The notes: generated by a model not told the origin, from the sequence alone. 26,127 nt of DNA from CAYNST01 sp964641175 (GCA_964641175.1 CAZXLJ010000039.1:1-26127), one strand, 5' to 3'; shown: positions 1 to 8,434, counted from the stretch's first letter. Numbers and translations are program-made.

Positions 1-137
1 GGTGCTTTATGGAATCAGACCGACAGCGAATGCGCTTGCTGGCAGGGTTGTCCCGCGGTTGTGCATACTCCCTATTCGTCGTGGGTCCCGCGTGCGCGAG
101 GACGACGGACTTCAAAGGCACTTTTCGTACACGGCCT

Positions 138-282
138 AGGGAACCTCTGATTAGTTCGGACAGCGTCTGCGCGCGACAATCGGACCGACGCTCGCAGGCA
201 GTCAGCCTGCCTTCGAAGCGCCGCCTTGACCTCGCAAAGCGCTGTAAGCCGGACGCTATTCGGACTTGATCAGAGATTCCCT
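138..282. repeat. MITE-like element with ~30-bp imperfect inverted repeats
   Basis: The segment 138-167 reads AGGGAACCTCTGATTAG onward. The segment 251-282, read on the opposite strand, begins AGGGAATCTCTGATCAAG. The two arms match over about 30 bases, ending in AGCGTC on both sides, with about five substitutions and a one-base indel. The intervening 80-odd bases are GC-rich and encode nothing recognisable. Size (about 145 bp), outward-facing near-identical ends and lack of coding content are what a miniature inverted-repeat element, or the two ends of a collapsed insertion sequence, would show. I do not see a clear target duplication: the left edge reads CCTAG and the right edge CCTGG. The family is not identified. 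Confidence 0.45.
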
Positions 283-306
283 GGTCGTTAACCAGGGTTT
301 TTCTTT
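279..306 (+). terminator. Rho-independent terminator
   Basis: CCCTGGT (279-285) pairs perfectly with ACCAGGG (291-297) around a five-base loop CGTTA. The stem is followed by TTTTTCTTT (298-306). It overlaps the right end of the inverted-repeat element and lies just upstream of the tatD-like gene, so it would end transcription entering from the left or from within the element. What it terminates cannot be seen in this window. Confidence 0.6.
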
Positions 307-331
307 GCGAGGATTTGTCTGATGCGATGGT

Positions 332-1129
332 ATGCCTATGCAATGGTTTGACAGTCATTGCCATTTTGACTTCGACGAGTTCGATCCCGACCGGCGCCAG
401 GTATGTGAGCGGATGCGCGCGGCTGGCATCCAGAACGTGATGATTCCTGGCGTCGAACCGGCCCAGTGGCCGCGTGCCAAAGCCGTTGCAGAAAAGGAGA
501 GCGGGTTCGTTTTTGCCGCAGGTTTACATCCCTGGTGGGTATCGGGCTATCTCGAAGAAAAACGGGAAACTGCCCAGGCGGATCTGCTCACGGCGATGCA
601 GGCCTGCGCGACCGACCCATTGTGCAAAGCCATCGGAGAATGCGGCCTCGATGCGCTGCGCGACACGCCCATGAACCTTCAGGAGGAAGTGTTCGAATGG
701 CACGTTCGAGCTGCATGTGACCTTGAGATGCCACTGATCGTCCATTGTGTCAAAGCGCACAATCCGGTCATTCGCATACTGAAAAAATATCAGCCATGTA
801 GCGGAGGCGTCATCCATGCATTCAGCGGCAGTGTAGAAATCGCGCGCACTTATTTCGATCTCGGGTTCTGTCTCGGGGTTGGCGGCATGATTACCTATGA
901 GCGGGCTCATAAAACCCGCAACACTTTGCGGGAAGTGCCACTGGATTACGTGGTGCTGGAGACGGACGCGCCCAGCATGCCCCTGTGCGGTCGTCAGGGC
1001 CAGCGCAACAATCCGGATCTGTTGCCTCTGATCGGCAGTCAGCTGGCCGAGCTTCGCGACAACATCGTGGCAGACATTGCCGCTGTCACCAGGGCGAATG
1101 CCCTGCGTTTATTCAATATCCCTCACTGA
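332..1129 (+). CDS. TatD-family metal-dependent hydrolase (putative DNase)
   Basis: A 265-residue protein of the TatD/YcfH/YjjV amidohydrolase-fold family, which are divalent-metal-dependent nucleases or hydrolases, usually cytoplasmic. The metal-binding signature is complete: DSHCHFD at residues 7-13, IGECGLD for the bridging Glu, IVHC and GVIHAFSG for the later histidines, and LETDAP near the C-terminus. Length matches the family. The start could be the ATG at 332 or the one two codons later (338), since no strong Shine-Dalgarno precedes either. The 3' end overlaps the convergent tcdA by seven bases. The subgroup looks closest to YjjV, but that is inference. The substrate is unknown. Confidence 0.9.
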   Translation: MPMQWFDSHCHFDFDEFDPDRRQVCERMRAAGIQNVMIPGVEPAQWPRAKAVAEKESGFVFAAGLHPWWVSGYLEEKRETAQADLLTAMQACATDPLCKAIGECGLDALRDTPMNLQEEVFEWHVRAACDLEMPLIVHCVKAHNPVIRILKKYQPCSGGVIHAFSGSVEIARTYFDLGFCLGVGGMITYERAHKTRNTLREVPLDYVVLETDAPSMPLCGRQGQRNNPDLLPLIGSQLAELRDNIVADIAAVTRANALRLFNIPH

Positions 1130-1923
1130 GGCTTCTGCAGGTGCCGCTCGATAGCACGCGCGGCAGCCGCAAATCCGAAACTACCCGTTACCATTACCGA
1201 TGAACCAAAACCAGATGCGCAATCGAGCTTCATTCCTTCCTGCACGTATTGCTTGCTGTGACACACTTCGCCGTTCGGTTTCGGGTAGACCATACTTTCA
1301 GCAGAAAAAACGGCATCCACCCTGAATTTACGGCGCCTCTCCCTTGCGAAACCGTGATGCGTGTAAAGTCGGTGCCGCACACGGGCAATTAACGGATCAT
1401 TTTCGGTAAATCCCAGATCGGCGATCTTTATTTTCTGTGGATCCCGTTTACCGCCCGACGAACCCACGGTGACCAGGCGAATTTTCAGTGCGCTGCAATA
1501 GGCGACAAGGGCCGCTTTGGTCGCCGATGCATCTGTCGCGTCGATTACCACATCATGATCGGCGGTTATATACCCCGCCAGATTCTTCGCGGAAAGAAAA
1601 TCGTCGATACAGACAACATTTATTTCGGGGTTGATATCTTGCAGCCGATGAAGCATTACCCGGTTCTTCGGTTGTCCGACTGTAGACCGCAGGGCGTGCA
1701 GCTGGCGGTTGCTGTTGGTGGTACAAACATCGTCAAGTTCTATCAGCGTTATCCGGCCGATGCCGGAGCGAGCCAGAGCCTCTGCGGCCCACGACCCTAC
1801 CCCTCCCAACCCGATAACCGCGAAATGAGCACTGGCCAGACGGGGCAACGCGCCGTCTCCGTACAGGCGGGCCAGGCCGCCGAAACGATAGAGGTACTCA
1901 GGTGTAAGAATGGTGCGCATCAT
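1123..1923 (-). CDS. tcdA: tRNA threonylcarbamoyladenosine dehydratase
   Basis: A 266-residue E1/ThiF-like ATP-dependent enzyme. Known TcdA (CsdL, YgdL) cyclises N6-threonylcarbamoyladenosine at position 37 of ANN-decoding tRNAs after adenylating the carboxylate. The sequence shows the nucleotide-binding GLGGVGS near residue 38, the downstream ELDDV and the N-RQ motif (TTNSNRQ) that binds ATP phosphates, then DATDASATKAAL, typical of the family. Length matches E. coli TcdA. The start is one of two adjacent ATGs (1923 or 1920), with only a weak ribosome-binding site. It converges on and overlaps the tatD-like gene by seven bases. Neither CsdA nor CsdE is visible nearby. Confidence 0.9.
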   Translation of the reverse strand: MMRTILTPEYLYRFGGLARLYGDGALPRLASAHFAVIGLGGVGSWAAEALARSGIGRITLIELDDVCTTNSNRQLHALRSTVGQPKNRVMLHRLQDINPEINVVCIDDFLSAKNLAGYITADHDVVIDATDASATKAALVAYCSALKIRLVTVGSSGGKRDPQKIKIADLGFTENDPLIARVRHRLYTHHGFARERRRKFRVDAVFSAESMVYPKPNGEVCHSKQYVQEGMKLDCASGFGSSVMVTGSFGFAAAARAIERHLQKPQ

Positions 1924-2204
1924 TGGGCAAACTATATGAGTGAAAGCAGTCCGGCGGCAGTCAACCGGGGCAAGCGTGGTGGATTATCCTGATCTGCCCC
2001 GTTCGAGGCCACCCTCTGTCGTCTGCTTGCGAACTTTTCGACGCCCGCGCTGTGACCGGCACGATCTTCGCAATTGGACAGCATTCACGTTCTGATCAAT
2101 TTGTAGGCGACAACCTGTCCCTCCGGTCGGATTTCACCGGTGTGTCAGGATAGGTTCAGAAAGCAGCGCCTAGAGTGTTACACCCGCTATCTGGAGACAG
2201 CAGT

Positions 2205-2384
2205 ATGATAGATCGCACCTATATCCTTTCCATGCCCTCACCGCAAAAGCCCGGCGAATCGACCGCACTGGACGCCGCCACGCCAGCGGTTGAGGAAGAC
2301 ACCGAACAGCAGGATGTTCAGCGAGACGCCGTGTTTCATGCAGAAGCCATGCAGACAAACAACGACTTTCCAGGCGCCATTTAA
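2205..2384 (+). CDS. Small acidic hypothetical protein (59 aa)
   Basis: This is a short frame whose ATG at 2205 is preceded by a good ribosome-binding sequence, CTGGAGACAG, about eight bases upstream. The predicted product is acidic (EEDTEQQD in the middle), contains no cysteine and has no transmembrane segment. I recognise no family. A perfect seven-base inverted repeat surrounds its stop codon, which fits a real transcript end. The frame is alone on the plus strand between the divergent tcdA and the exonuclease-like gene. It may be a real small protein, but with no homology evidence the call rests only on the start signal and composition. Confidence 0.4.
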   Translation: MIDRTYILSMPSPQKPGESTALDAATPAVEEDTEQQDVQRDAVFHAEAMQTNNDFPGAI

Positions 2385-2394
2385 TCCTGGCGCC
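2373..2394 (+). terminator. Hairpin across the stop of the small ORF
   Basis: GGCGCCA (2373-2379) and TGGCGCC (2388-2394) form a perfect seven-base stem with an eight-base loop containing the TAA stop. No T-tract follows, so it may be a transcript-stabilising hairpin or a weak terminator. Confidence 0.35.
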
Positions 2395-2651
2395 CAAGCT
2401 CCGTACACCGTTTCGCTCGTGACAGATAAAAAGCCATCCCGCAGATTTTTGGTGCATTGGAAGCGTGACGGATGACAGATTTATGGGCGACCGGTCGGTG
2501 TAGTGCGGAAGCAGCGAGACGCAATGGCGTCCACATGACGGAACAGCCGCTAATTTTGCCGGCAAAAGAATCTTTGCCGCGCCGTCATTGCAAATAACGC
2601 CGTAAACGCAAAAAGTGGCCTGTTACCTGCTGTCAGAAGGGAAAATCGCTT

Positions 2652-3200
2652 TTGGCAGATCGCATGGATACCCATACTTCCCGCGCACGAAATGTAATTG
2701 ACTTCGAAGCCTCCGGCCTGGCTTCTTCCAGCTTCCCGATCGAAGTGGGCGTGGCACTCGCCGATGGCTCCACCTATCACTCTTTGATCAAGCCTCACGA
2801 GGACTGGCAATATTGGGATACGCTGGCCCAATCCATTCACGGCATTCCGCTGTCAGGGCTGCTCATGCAAGGGCGGCCCATAAAAGTGGTATGCACGGAA
2901 CTGAATGAAATTTGCGACGGCCGCACGCTGTTTTCCGACTGCTGGGTTCACGACCACCGCTGGCTGGTGAAGCTGTTTGCCGCCGCTGGTATTGCCTGCC
3001 GTTTCCGTTGCAGTCCCATCGAAGCAGTTATCTCCGATTCCGAACTGCGCCGCTGGTCTCGCTGCAAACGTTTTACCGGCGGCGCGCTGGGTATCCGGCC
3101 GCATCGCGCACTCAACGATGCACTGATCATTCAGCAGACGTTGAATTCCATGGATAGTCGTGCACCCGCGCAGAGGCCCGGTGCACGCAACGCTTCCTAA
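2652..3200 (+). CDS. DEDD (DnaQ-like) 3'-5' exonuclease family protein
   Basis: About 180 residues with the layout of the RNase H-fold DEDD exonucleases. The first motif is IDFEASGL near the N-terminus (the D-x-E pair). The middle has LFSDCWVHD, where an Asp can serve as the second-motif ligand, and the end has HRALNDA, the H-x(4)-D pattern of the DEDDh subgroup. Members trim or proofread nucleic acid ends; the substrate here is unknown. Start choice: the TTG at 2652 has AGAAGGG upstream at plausible spacing, and the ATG at 2664 gives a 178-residue product without a good ribosome-binding site. The gene ends overlapping the convergent tpx by four bases. An exonuclease fold is fairly sure; a specific name is not. 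Confidence 0.75.
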   Translation: MADRMDTHTSRARNVIDFEASGLASSSFPIEVGVALADGSTYHSLIKPHEDWQYWDTLAQSIHGIPLSGLLMQGRPIKVVCTELNEICDGRTLFSDCWVHDHRWLVKLFAAAGIACRFRCSPIEAVISDSELRRWSRCKRFTGGALGIRPHRALNDALIIQQTLNSMDSRAPAQRPGARNAS

Positions 3201-3691
3201 CGCGCCGACAGAGCCGCATCATAATCGGGTTCGTCTGCGGTTTCGGCAACCTGTTCGGTATATTTAACTTTACCGTTGCCATCAATAATAATGATGCATC
3301 GCGAATACAGTCCGGTCAGTGGACCATTCTTGAATGCAAGACCATAGTCTTTTCCAAAACTGGAACGAAAGCCGGAAACGGTCTCCACATTTTTGATATT
3401 CTCCGCGCCGCAAAACCGCGCAAGTGCAAAGGGCAGGTCCATCGAAACACACAGGACAACTGTTTTATCCAGACCCCCTGCCCGCTCGTTGAACGAGCGC
3501 ACGGACATGGCGCAAGTACCGGTATCCACCGACGGAAAAACATTCAGAATTACCGTGCGCCCCCGGTAATCTTCCAGGGTCACTTCGGAAAGATCCTGCT
3601 TTACCAGTCTGAATGCAGGTGCGGCAGCGCCCACGGCGGGCAGTTCGCCGATGGTTTCGATGGGATTTCCCTTCAATGTAACCTTTGCCAT
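3197..3691 (-). CDS. tpx: Thiol peroxidase (atypical 2-Cys peroxiredoxin)
   Basis: A 164-residue Tpx that reduces hydrogen and organic peroxides using thioredoxin; the E. coli form acts in the periplasm or cytoplasm as a dimer. The peroxidatic cysteine is Cys60 in SVDTGTC and the resolving cysteine is Cys94 in ARFCGAE, matching the Tpx pattern. Start at the ATG at 3691 is chosen over an upstream in-frame codon at 3718 because CTGGAGAC lies eight to ten bases before it and the protein then begins MAKVTLKGNP, a typical Tpx N-terminus. It stands alone, divergent from the lipoprotein gene and convergent with the exonuclease-like gene. It adds to the peroxide defence encoded at the other end of the window. 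Confidence 0.95.
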   Translation of the reverse strand: MAKVTLKGNPIETIGELPAVGAAAPAFRLVKQDLSEVTLEDYRGRTVILNVFPSVDTGTCAMSVRSFNERAGGLDKTVVLCVSMDLPFALARFCGAENIKNVETVSGFRSSFGKDYGLAFKNGPLTGLYSRCIIIIDGNGKVKYTEQVAETADEPDYDAALSAR

Positions 3692-3836
3692 AGATGTCTC
3701 CAGTGCTGAACATGTCAATAATTTTGTGCCGATGCCGCCATCGCCCAGCGGCCCGGCCCGGCTTTAACGCTGCCCGAGTGTAATGGGTTTGTTATTTTTT
3801 CGCACCCACGGGTTCGACTCATCTGGATATGAATAA

Positions 3837-4784
3837 ATGTTTCTGTCGGAAATTTGCCGCGCCGTGCCCGGGATCGCCATTGTCATAATCTGTATTGTGA
3901 CGCTGACCGGATGTGCCAGCAGTCCTTACCGCTACGGTCACCCCAACATCAATAGTGACAAAGCCCCCGCGCTTGAACCGTCACGGCAATTTATACACGG
4001 CAGACCGCACCGGCTGCTGGATGCGTCCGACTGGATCTGGCCCGGCAGCCTGCTCACCAAGCTGGTTCTGTGGGATCGAGACATCGACAGCCATGAAATC
4101 TCGGAAGAAACCGTCGCGACCACCCGCGAATATTTACGCAGCAACGGTCTGGATGACGTACTCGTGCTGGTCAACAGCTACCATCCCGGCAGTCAATGGT
4201 CACGGCTGTTCCGCAATCGGGAAGTTGGCTTTGCCTGGCGTTATACCCTGGGAATCTTCAACGTGCTCAGATACACCTTTGTTCCCGGCCGAATCGTTGG
4301 TGGTGACCATTACAACCCGTACACCAACACCATCAATCTGTTTTCCGACGACATCGCCATCTCTTTGCATGAGGCTGGACATGCCAAGGATTTCAATCGG
4401 CGCCGCTTTAAAGGTGTTCACGCAGCCTTGTACAACCTGCCGGGGGCGCCTCTTTATTACGAATCGATCGCGACGTCCGAGGCTTTGAGTTACCTGCAGG
4501 AAGAATGCAGGCCCGGCGACCTGCAGCATGCCTATCGTCTCCTGCATCCGGCATACGGAACTTACCTTGGGAGCACTTTCCTCACTGGTCCCGCCCTTTA
4601 CCTGGCCGCGCTCCCGGCACATATCTCGGGGTCCATCGCCGCGCGCAAAGCCGATCGCAGAGAGCGGCTTTCACCCTGCAGCCTTTCCTCTGGAACTGCC
4701 GCTTCAGGGACGAAAGAACCGACCGTGCCACCCCGGATGAACGGCTTCATACCTGCAAAGGTGCAGAACTGCGTTGCCCGATAA
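3837..4784 (+). CDS. Outer-membrane lipoprotein with HEAGH metalloprotease-like motif
   Basis: A 315-residue predicted lipoprotein. The N-terminus has a hydrophobic stretch ending in the lipobox LTGC with Cys26. The next residue is Ala, not Asp, which by the usual rule sends it to the outer membrane. HEAGH at 178-182 is a canonical zinc-binding H-E-x-x-H helix, and YYESIATSEAL about 25 residues later offers a glutamate (around Glu209) as a third ligand, as in gluzincins. It could therefore be a membrane-anchored peptidase, but no flanking prodomain is recognised and catalysis is inference. The C-terminal ~50 residues are low-complexity Ser/Thr/Arg-rich. Start at 3837 is the only start that gives a signal sequence. 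The neighbouring downstream gene is also a secreted protease. Confidence 0.7.
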   Translation: MFLSEICRAVPGIAIVIICIVTLTGCASSPYRYGHPNINSDKAPALEPSRQFIHGRPHRLLDASDWIWPGSLLTKLVLWDRDIDSHEISEETVATTREYLRSNGLDDVLVLVNSYHPGSQWSRLFRNREVGFAWRYTLGIFNVLRYTFVPGRIVGGDHYNPYTNTINLFSDDIAISLHEAGHAKDFNRRRFKGVHAALYNLPGAPLYYESIATSEALSYLQEECRPGDLQHAYRLLHPAYGTYLGSTFLTGPALYLAALPAHISGSIAARKADRRERLSPCSLSSGTAASGTKEPTVPPRMNGFIPAKVQNCVAR

Positions 4785-5058
4785 AATAGGAATTTACGAA
4801 GGCTGCGTAACTACTGCGACGCTGCCGACGCCTTATTTCCAGTTGTCATATTAAAATGGCATCATTTTGCGCATGATTAATCTTTGGTACAGGCGATACT
4901 GCTACTCTTTTCAATGGCAACGTAGTAGCTTCTCCCGCGACGCGCGACGACACCCATCAGGCGCTGAGCAACCCGGAACGACCCCCCTCTTCGCCAGGGC
5001 GGTTATGGATTTTTTACATTCAATGTCTGATGCCAGAGAAGGCATCCAAGGAAAACAT

Positions 5059-6996
5059 ATGTGGCAACCTTTACGAACCGGCCTGTTGGTCATGTCAATG
5101 GCAAGCAGCGCACTTGCACTTGCCGATTCAACGACAGATGACTCGCCGGCTTCGGCCGCATCACCAAAGCAGTTACCCGCACGCCTGACCCCGCCGATTG
5201 CAGATGAAGCCGGCCGACAACGTGCCCCCGGCTTCAATCCCGCCAAAGGCAGCTGGAAATTCGCCGATGGCAAACATCACCCCCCCAGCCGTCCCCGGAA
5301 AAAATCGGTCAAACCCGGAGTCGCACGCATTATCGGCGGTACTCCGGTATCTGTGGGTGACCGGACATATCAGGCATCCGTACAGGATTCCGACGGCCAC
5401 TATTGCGGCGCGGCGCTGATTGACGACGAATGGGCGCTGACTGCCGCACATTGCATGGACCCGAGCGCGGTCGATAATGGTTTCAAGGTGCGGGTTGGCA
5501 TGCGCGATCTCGCTTCTACTGAAGGGGTATCCATTCCCGCCATCGACGTCCTGGTTTTTCCAGATTTCAGTGAACAGTCCATGGACGGGGATATCGCACT
5601 GGTGCGCCTTGCCGAACCTGCGCCCGCGGAAGTGGAACGGTTACCGGTCATTGATAAAGAATTCTTTGCTGCCAACCTTTCGACCGGCGCGGCTGTGACA
5701 GCCTCGGGCTGGGGTTCCATGGGTGATGATGTCATTCAATCCACCGTGCTGCAGCAGGCCACGCTGCCTCTGATTGACCGTCAGGTATGCATTGATGCCT
5801 ACGAGCCGGCATATGGGGCATCTGCCATTACAGAAACAATGATGTGTGCCGGCTATGAATCCGGCGGTATAGATACCTGTCAGGGAGACAGCGGCGGACC
5901 GCTGACCTTCCAGAAAGACGGAGTCGACTACGGGGTTGGCGTTACCAGTTGGGGCAGTGGTTGCGCCAATGCGGGTTACTACGGAGTCTATACGAACGTC
6001 GCTGAATATCATGAATGGATCCATGTCGCGAAAGCTGAAGAAACCTTGCTACCGACTCCCCTGCCGGAAGCGCTGCAGCTGACTCAGCTGGAGGGCGCTG
6101 CCGATCAGTTACAATTGTTCAGTTTCGAGCTCCCCGGTACGGGAGCAGATCTGGTCGTAGAACTCGAAGGTATGAGTGGCGACGCCGATCTGGTTTTGTA
6201 TGACGGCGCTTTCGCGATTCCCACTTTGATTCAGTGCACCTCCAGCCAACGCGAAGGTACGGAATCCTGTGCGACCCCCTTGGCACACGCCGGTCAGTAC
6301 CTCATCGGAGTGTATGGCTTTACGGATTTTACTGATGCGAATCTGCGTGTTACCTACAACCCGGATGTGATTGAAAACAACACGCTGACCGAAGGTATCA
6401 GCCTGCGCAAATCGAAATCCCTTGACCTCAAGCTGGAGGTCCCGCACGACACCACCAATCTGCGCATCAACCTGACCGGTGGCATTGGCGACGCGGACCT
6501 TTATGTCACCGGAGTTCCAGCCGCCGGTGGCACGCCGTATGACTGTCAATCCTACGAGTTGAACAATGAGGAAGAATGCAGTTTGCAAACAGTGCCAGCC
6601 GGCACCTATCACATTACGATCACCTCATTTGTTGACGTCCAGGACATGGCATTGGCCGTGGCTTATGACGAACCGGAAGCACCGGTCACCGCGGGTGCAT
6701 TGTGTGAATATGAAGTGCTGATGCAGTTTCACCGCTACCAGTTCGGGCGCGTAAAAATTTCGAATCAGACAGACAAACCCATGGATGACTGGCAGGTTTC
6801 CTGGACACCCGCATCCGGAAGTGTCATCAAGAGCGTGCACAACGGTACGCTCGCGTCGGCCAGTCCGGTGCGGATCGAGGGAAAGCGGTTCAACCGCAGT
6901 CTTGCAGCGGGCGCGAGTACGACAGTTCAGGTTGTGACCTACTCGGCCAGCGCGACGCCAGAGGTTCCGGTACTCTCGGGTAATTACTGCAAATAG
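5059..6996 (+). CDS. Secreted trypsin-like protease with two PPC domains and CBM2-like C-terminus
   Basis: A 645-residue extracellular serine protease of the S1 family. Residues 1-22 form a signal peptide ending ALALA. Residues 23-90 form a basic propeptide, cut at R90 before IIGG (91-94). The triad is His131 (TAAHC), Asp178 (DIALVRL) and Ser278 (GDSGGP). Asp272, six residues before the serine, predicts cleavage after Arg or Lys. Two pre-peptidase C-terminal (PPC) domains follow, about 335-433 and 440-537, each with a GDADL-type motif. Residues 549-644, bounded by Cys549 and Cys644, resemble a family 2 carbohydrate-binding module. The start at 5059 is preferred over an upstream in-frame ATG at 4867 because only it opens with a signal peptide, preceded by AAGGAAAA. 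PPC domains are normally removed after secretion. The CBM2-like end suggests binding to polysaccharide, which is inference. Confidence 0.9.
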   Translation: MWQPLRTGLLVMSMASSALALADSTTDDSPASAASPKQLPARLTPPIADEAGRQRAPGFNPAKGSWKFADGKHHPPSRPRKKSVKPGVARIIGGTPVSVGDRTYQASVQDSDGHYCGAALIDDEWALTAAHCMDPSAVDNGFKVRVGMRDLASTEGVSIPAIDVLVFPDFSEQSMDGDIALVRLAEPAPAEVERLPVIDKEFFAANLSTGAAVTASGWGSMGDDVIQSTVLQQATLPLIDRQVCIDAYEPAYGASAITETMMCAGYESGGIDTCQGDSGGPLTFQKDGVDYGVGVTSWGSGCANAGYYGVYTNVAEYHEWIHVAKAEETLLPTPLPEALQLTQLEGAADQLQLFSFELPGTGADLVVELEGMSGDADLVLYDGAFAIPTLIQCTSSQREGTESCATPLAHAGQYLIGVYGFTDFTDANLRVTYNPDVIENNTLTEGISLRKSKSLDLKLEVPHDTTNLRINLTGGIGDADLYVTGVPAAGGTPYDCQSYELNNEEECSLQTVPAGTYHITITSFVDVQDMALAVAYDEPEAPVTAGALCEYEVLMQFHRYQFGRVKISNQTDKPMDDWQVSWTPASGSVIKSVHNGTLASASPVRIEGKRFNRSLAAGASTTVQVVTYSASATPEVPVLSGNYCK

Positions 6997-7008
6997 TCGC
7001 TGAAAGGC

Positions 7009-7031
7009 GCCCGCCGGCTTGCTCGGCGGGC
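7009..7031 (+). terminator. GC-rich hairpin after the protease gene
   Basis: GCCCGCCG (7009-7016) pairs perfectly with CGGCGGGC (7024-7031) across a seven-base loop, 13 bases after the protease stop codon. No T-run follows, so it is a probable but not classical intrinsic terminator. It also lies downstream of the minus-strand cyclase gene and could serve both. Confidence 0.5.
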
Positions 7032-7126
7032 ACTATTTACAGCCAGCCTTAGGCAATGAAAATGCAAAACCCGGACGGCTCGAGACGCCGCTGACCTTGA
7101 CCGGAGGGACCCGGCTGGAAACGCAA

Positions 7127-8434
7127 TCAGAAACGGCAGACTACGCGGTTGCGCCCTTGATATTTGGCATCATACAAAGCTTCGTCCGCGGATTTGAACA
7201 GGGGATCCAGATTCGATTGCGCAAGAGTTGCCACTCCGAAGCTGGCGGTGATATGGATACCCGGATGCACCTCCTCGGATTCCAGCCGGCTGCGCAAGGT
7301 TTCGGCCACGTGCTGAGCCTGGCTTAAGGTTGTATCCGGACACACCAGAACAAATTCTTCCCCGCCCCAACGGGCCAGATAATCACTCTGGCGAACATTG
7401 CTTTTGAACCGCTCCGCGGCGGCCTGCAAAATTGTGTCGCCGACATCATGCCCATAGGTATCGTTTATTTTCTTGAAATAATCGATGTCGATAATCACCA
7501 GAGAAAACGGTTTGCGGCGCAGATTCCAGTCTTTTAATCCGTTGTACAGGGCATCGCGAATACCCATGCGATTGAGCAGTCCGGTCAGCTGATCAGTTTT
7601 TGCCAGATCTTCGAACTGCTTGTTCTGCAGATTCAACAGGCCGTTGATGGATTCAAGCTCCTCCTGATATTGCCGGTTCCGGTTCAGTTCTAAATTCAAC
7701 CGGATAATCCGGAACAGCAGGATCAGGAAAATAACCACCGACCAGATAATAATAATGCTGCGATAAAAAACTCCATCAGAAAACCGGACACCTTCGAAAA
7801 CCAGCTTCTGCAACTGAAATTCATGTGTACCCGAGAAATCCCGCGAACCCGACTGGATTTCCAGATAAACCACATCGTTGAATTCCGGATGGGAATTTTC
7901 CAAGGGAATCCGGTTCTCGACCAGCCACCAGTCCGCCACATAGAAATCGGAGAGCGCGACCTGCACACCGTCGTTCAACCCTGCCGTCGGCAGCTGCACC
8001 ATATTGTATTTGGTGGTCGCATCGTTGCTGGTCTGATAATAAGCCGGATGACGGTTTCGCAAATAGACGCGTACGTGACTGCTGTCGCCACTATAATTCA
8101 TCCACAGGGTCAGCTTGTTGAAATCGGACAGATCCAGCCCCTTTCCCTGCCCGTCAATCAGCCACAGCTGCATGCTGCAGTAGGGTGAGTGGAAGGAGGA
8201 ACCGAGTTCGCAACGCCAGTTCAAGTCTTCCTGGCTGATCCAGGACACTGCGCTGTTGCCGCCGGACACCGAATCGTCGTGCAGCATTGAAAGGTGATTT
8301 TTTGGTTTTAATTCGATACGTCTTGTTAACCAGTCCTGCGGCAACAGGGTCAATGCGACTGACAGACAAGCCATCAGGCCGAGCAACATCTCCATTGGCG
8401 TGATAAAAACCCGCGGCCGCACAGTCGAACTCAT
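7127..8434 (-). CDS. Membrane diguanylate cyclase (GGDEF), intact copy of a tandem pair
   Basis: A 435-residue inner-membrane protein predicted to make cyclic-di-GMP from two GTP. A first transmembrane helix spans about 15-32. A ~190-residue periplasmic region follows, with a conserved cysteine pair (Cys75, Cys86) and a jelly-roll-like look (GLDLSDF, VRVYLRNRHPAYY). A second helix spans about 226-245, then a short coiled linker and the GGDEF domain. The active site is complete: metal ligand Asp316 in IIDIDYF, GHDVGD, and GGEEF at 357-361. The inhibitory site RQSD (348-351) lies exactly five residues before GGEEF. ATG at 8434 overlaps the stop of the upstream 57-aa frame, and AAGG lies upstream. 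It aligns without gaps to the gene at 8915-10231. The periplasmic ligand is unknown; a carbohydrate is possible. Confidence 0.92.
   Translation of the reverse strand: MSSTVRPRVFITPMEMLLGLMACLSVALTLLPQDWLTRRIELKPKNHLSMLHDDSVSGGNSAVSWISQEDLNWRCELGSSFHSPYCSMQLWLIDGQGKGLDLSDFNKLTLWMNYSGDSSHVRVYLRNRHPAYYQTSNDATTKYNMVQLPTAGLNDGVQVALSDFYVADWWLVENRIPLENSHPEFNDVVYLEIQSGSRDFSGTHEFQLQKLVFEGVRFSDGVFYRSIIIIWSVVIFLILLFRIIRLNLELNRNRQYQEELESINGLLNLQNKQFEDLAKTDQLTGLLNRMGIRDALYNGLKDWNLRRKPFSLVIIDIDYFKKINDTYGHDVGDTILQAAAERFKSNVRQSDYLARWGGEEFVLVCPDTTLSQAQHVAETLRSRLESEEVHPGIHITASFGVATLAQSNLDPLFKSADEALYDAKYQGRNRVVCRF

Larger units (their letters stand above)
1..331. other. Gene-poor left edge
   Basis: I see no convincing protein gene here. 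An open frame at 9-269 exists on the plus strand, but its product is rich in Arg, Ser and Cys, has no recognisable domain, and its second half is simply the translation of the inverted-repeat element at 138-282. The first 137 bases may belong to the edge of an upstream feature cut off by the window. Confidence 0.5.

Noticed and set aside
9..269. Plus-strand open frame of 86 codons at the left edge
   Set aside because: It crosses the inverted-repeat element, has a composition unlike a folded protein, and has no good start signal; it is best explained as a chance frame in repeat DNA.
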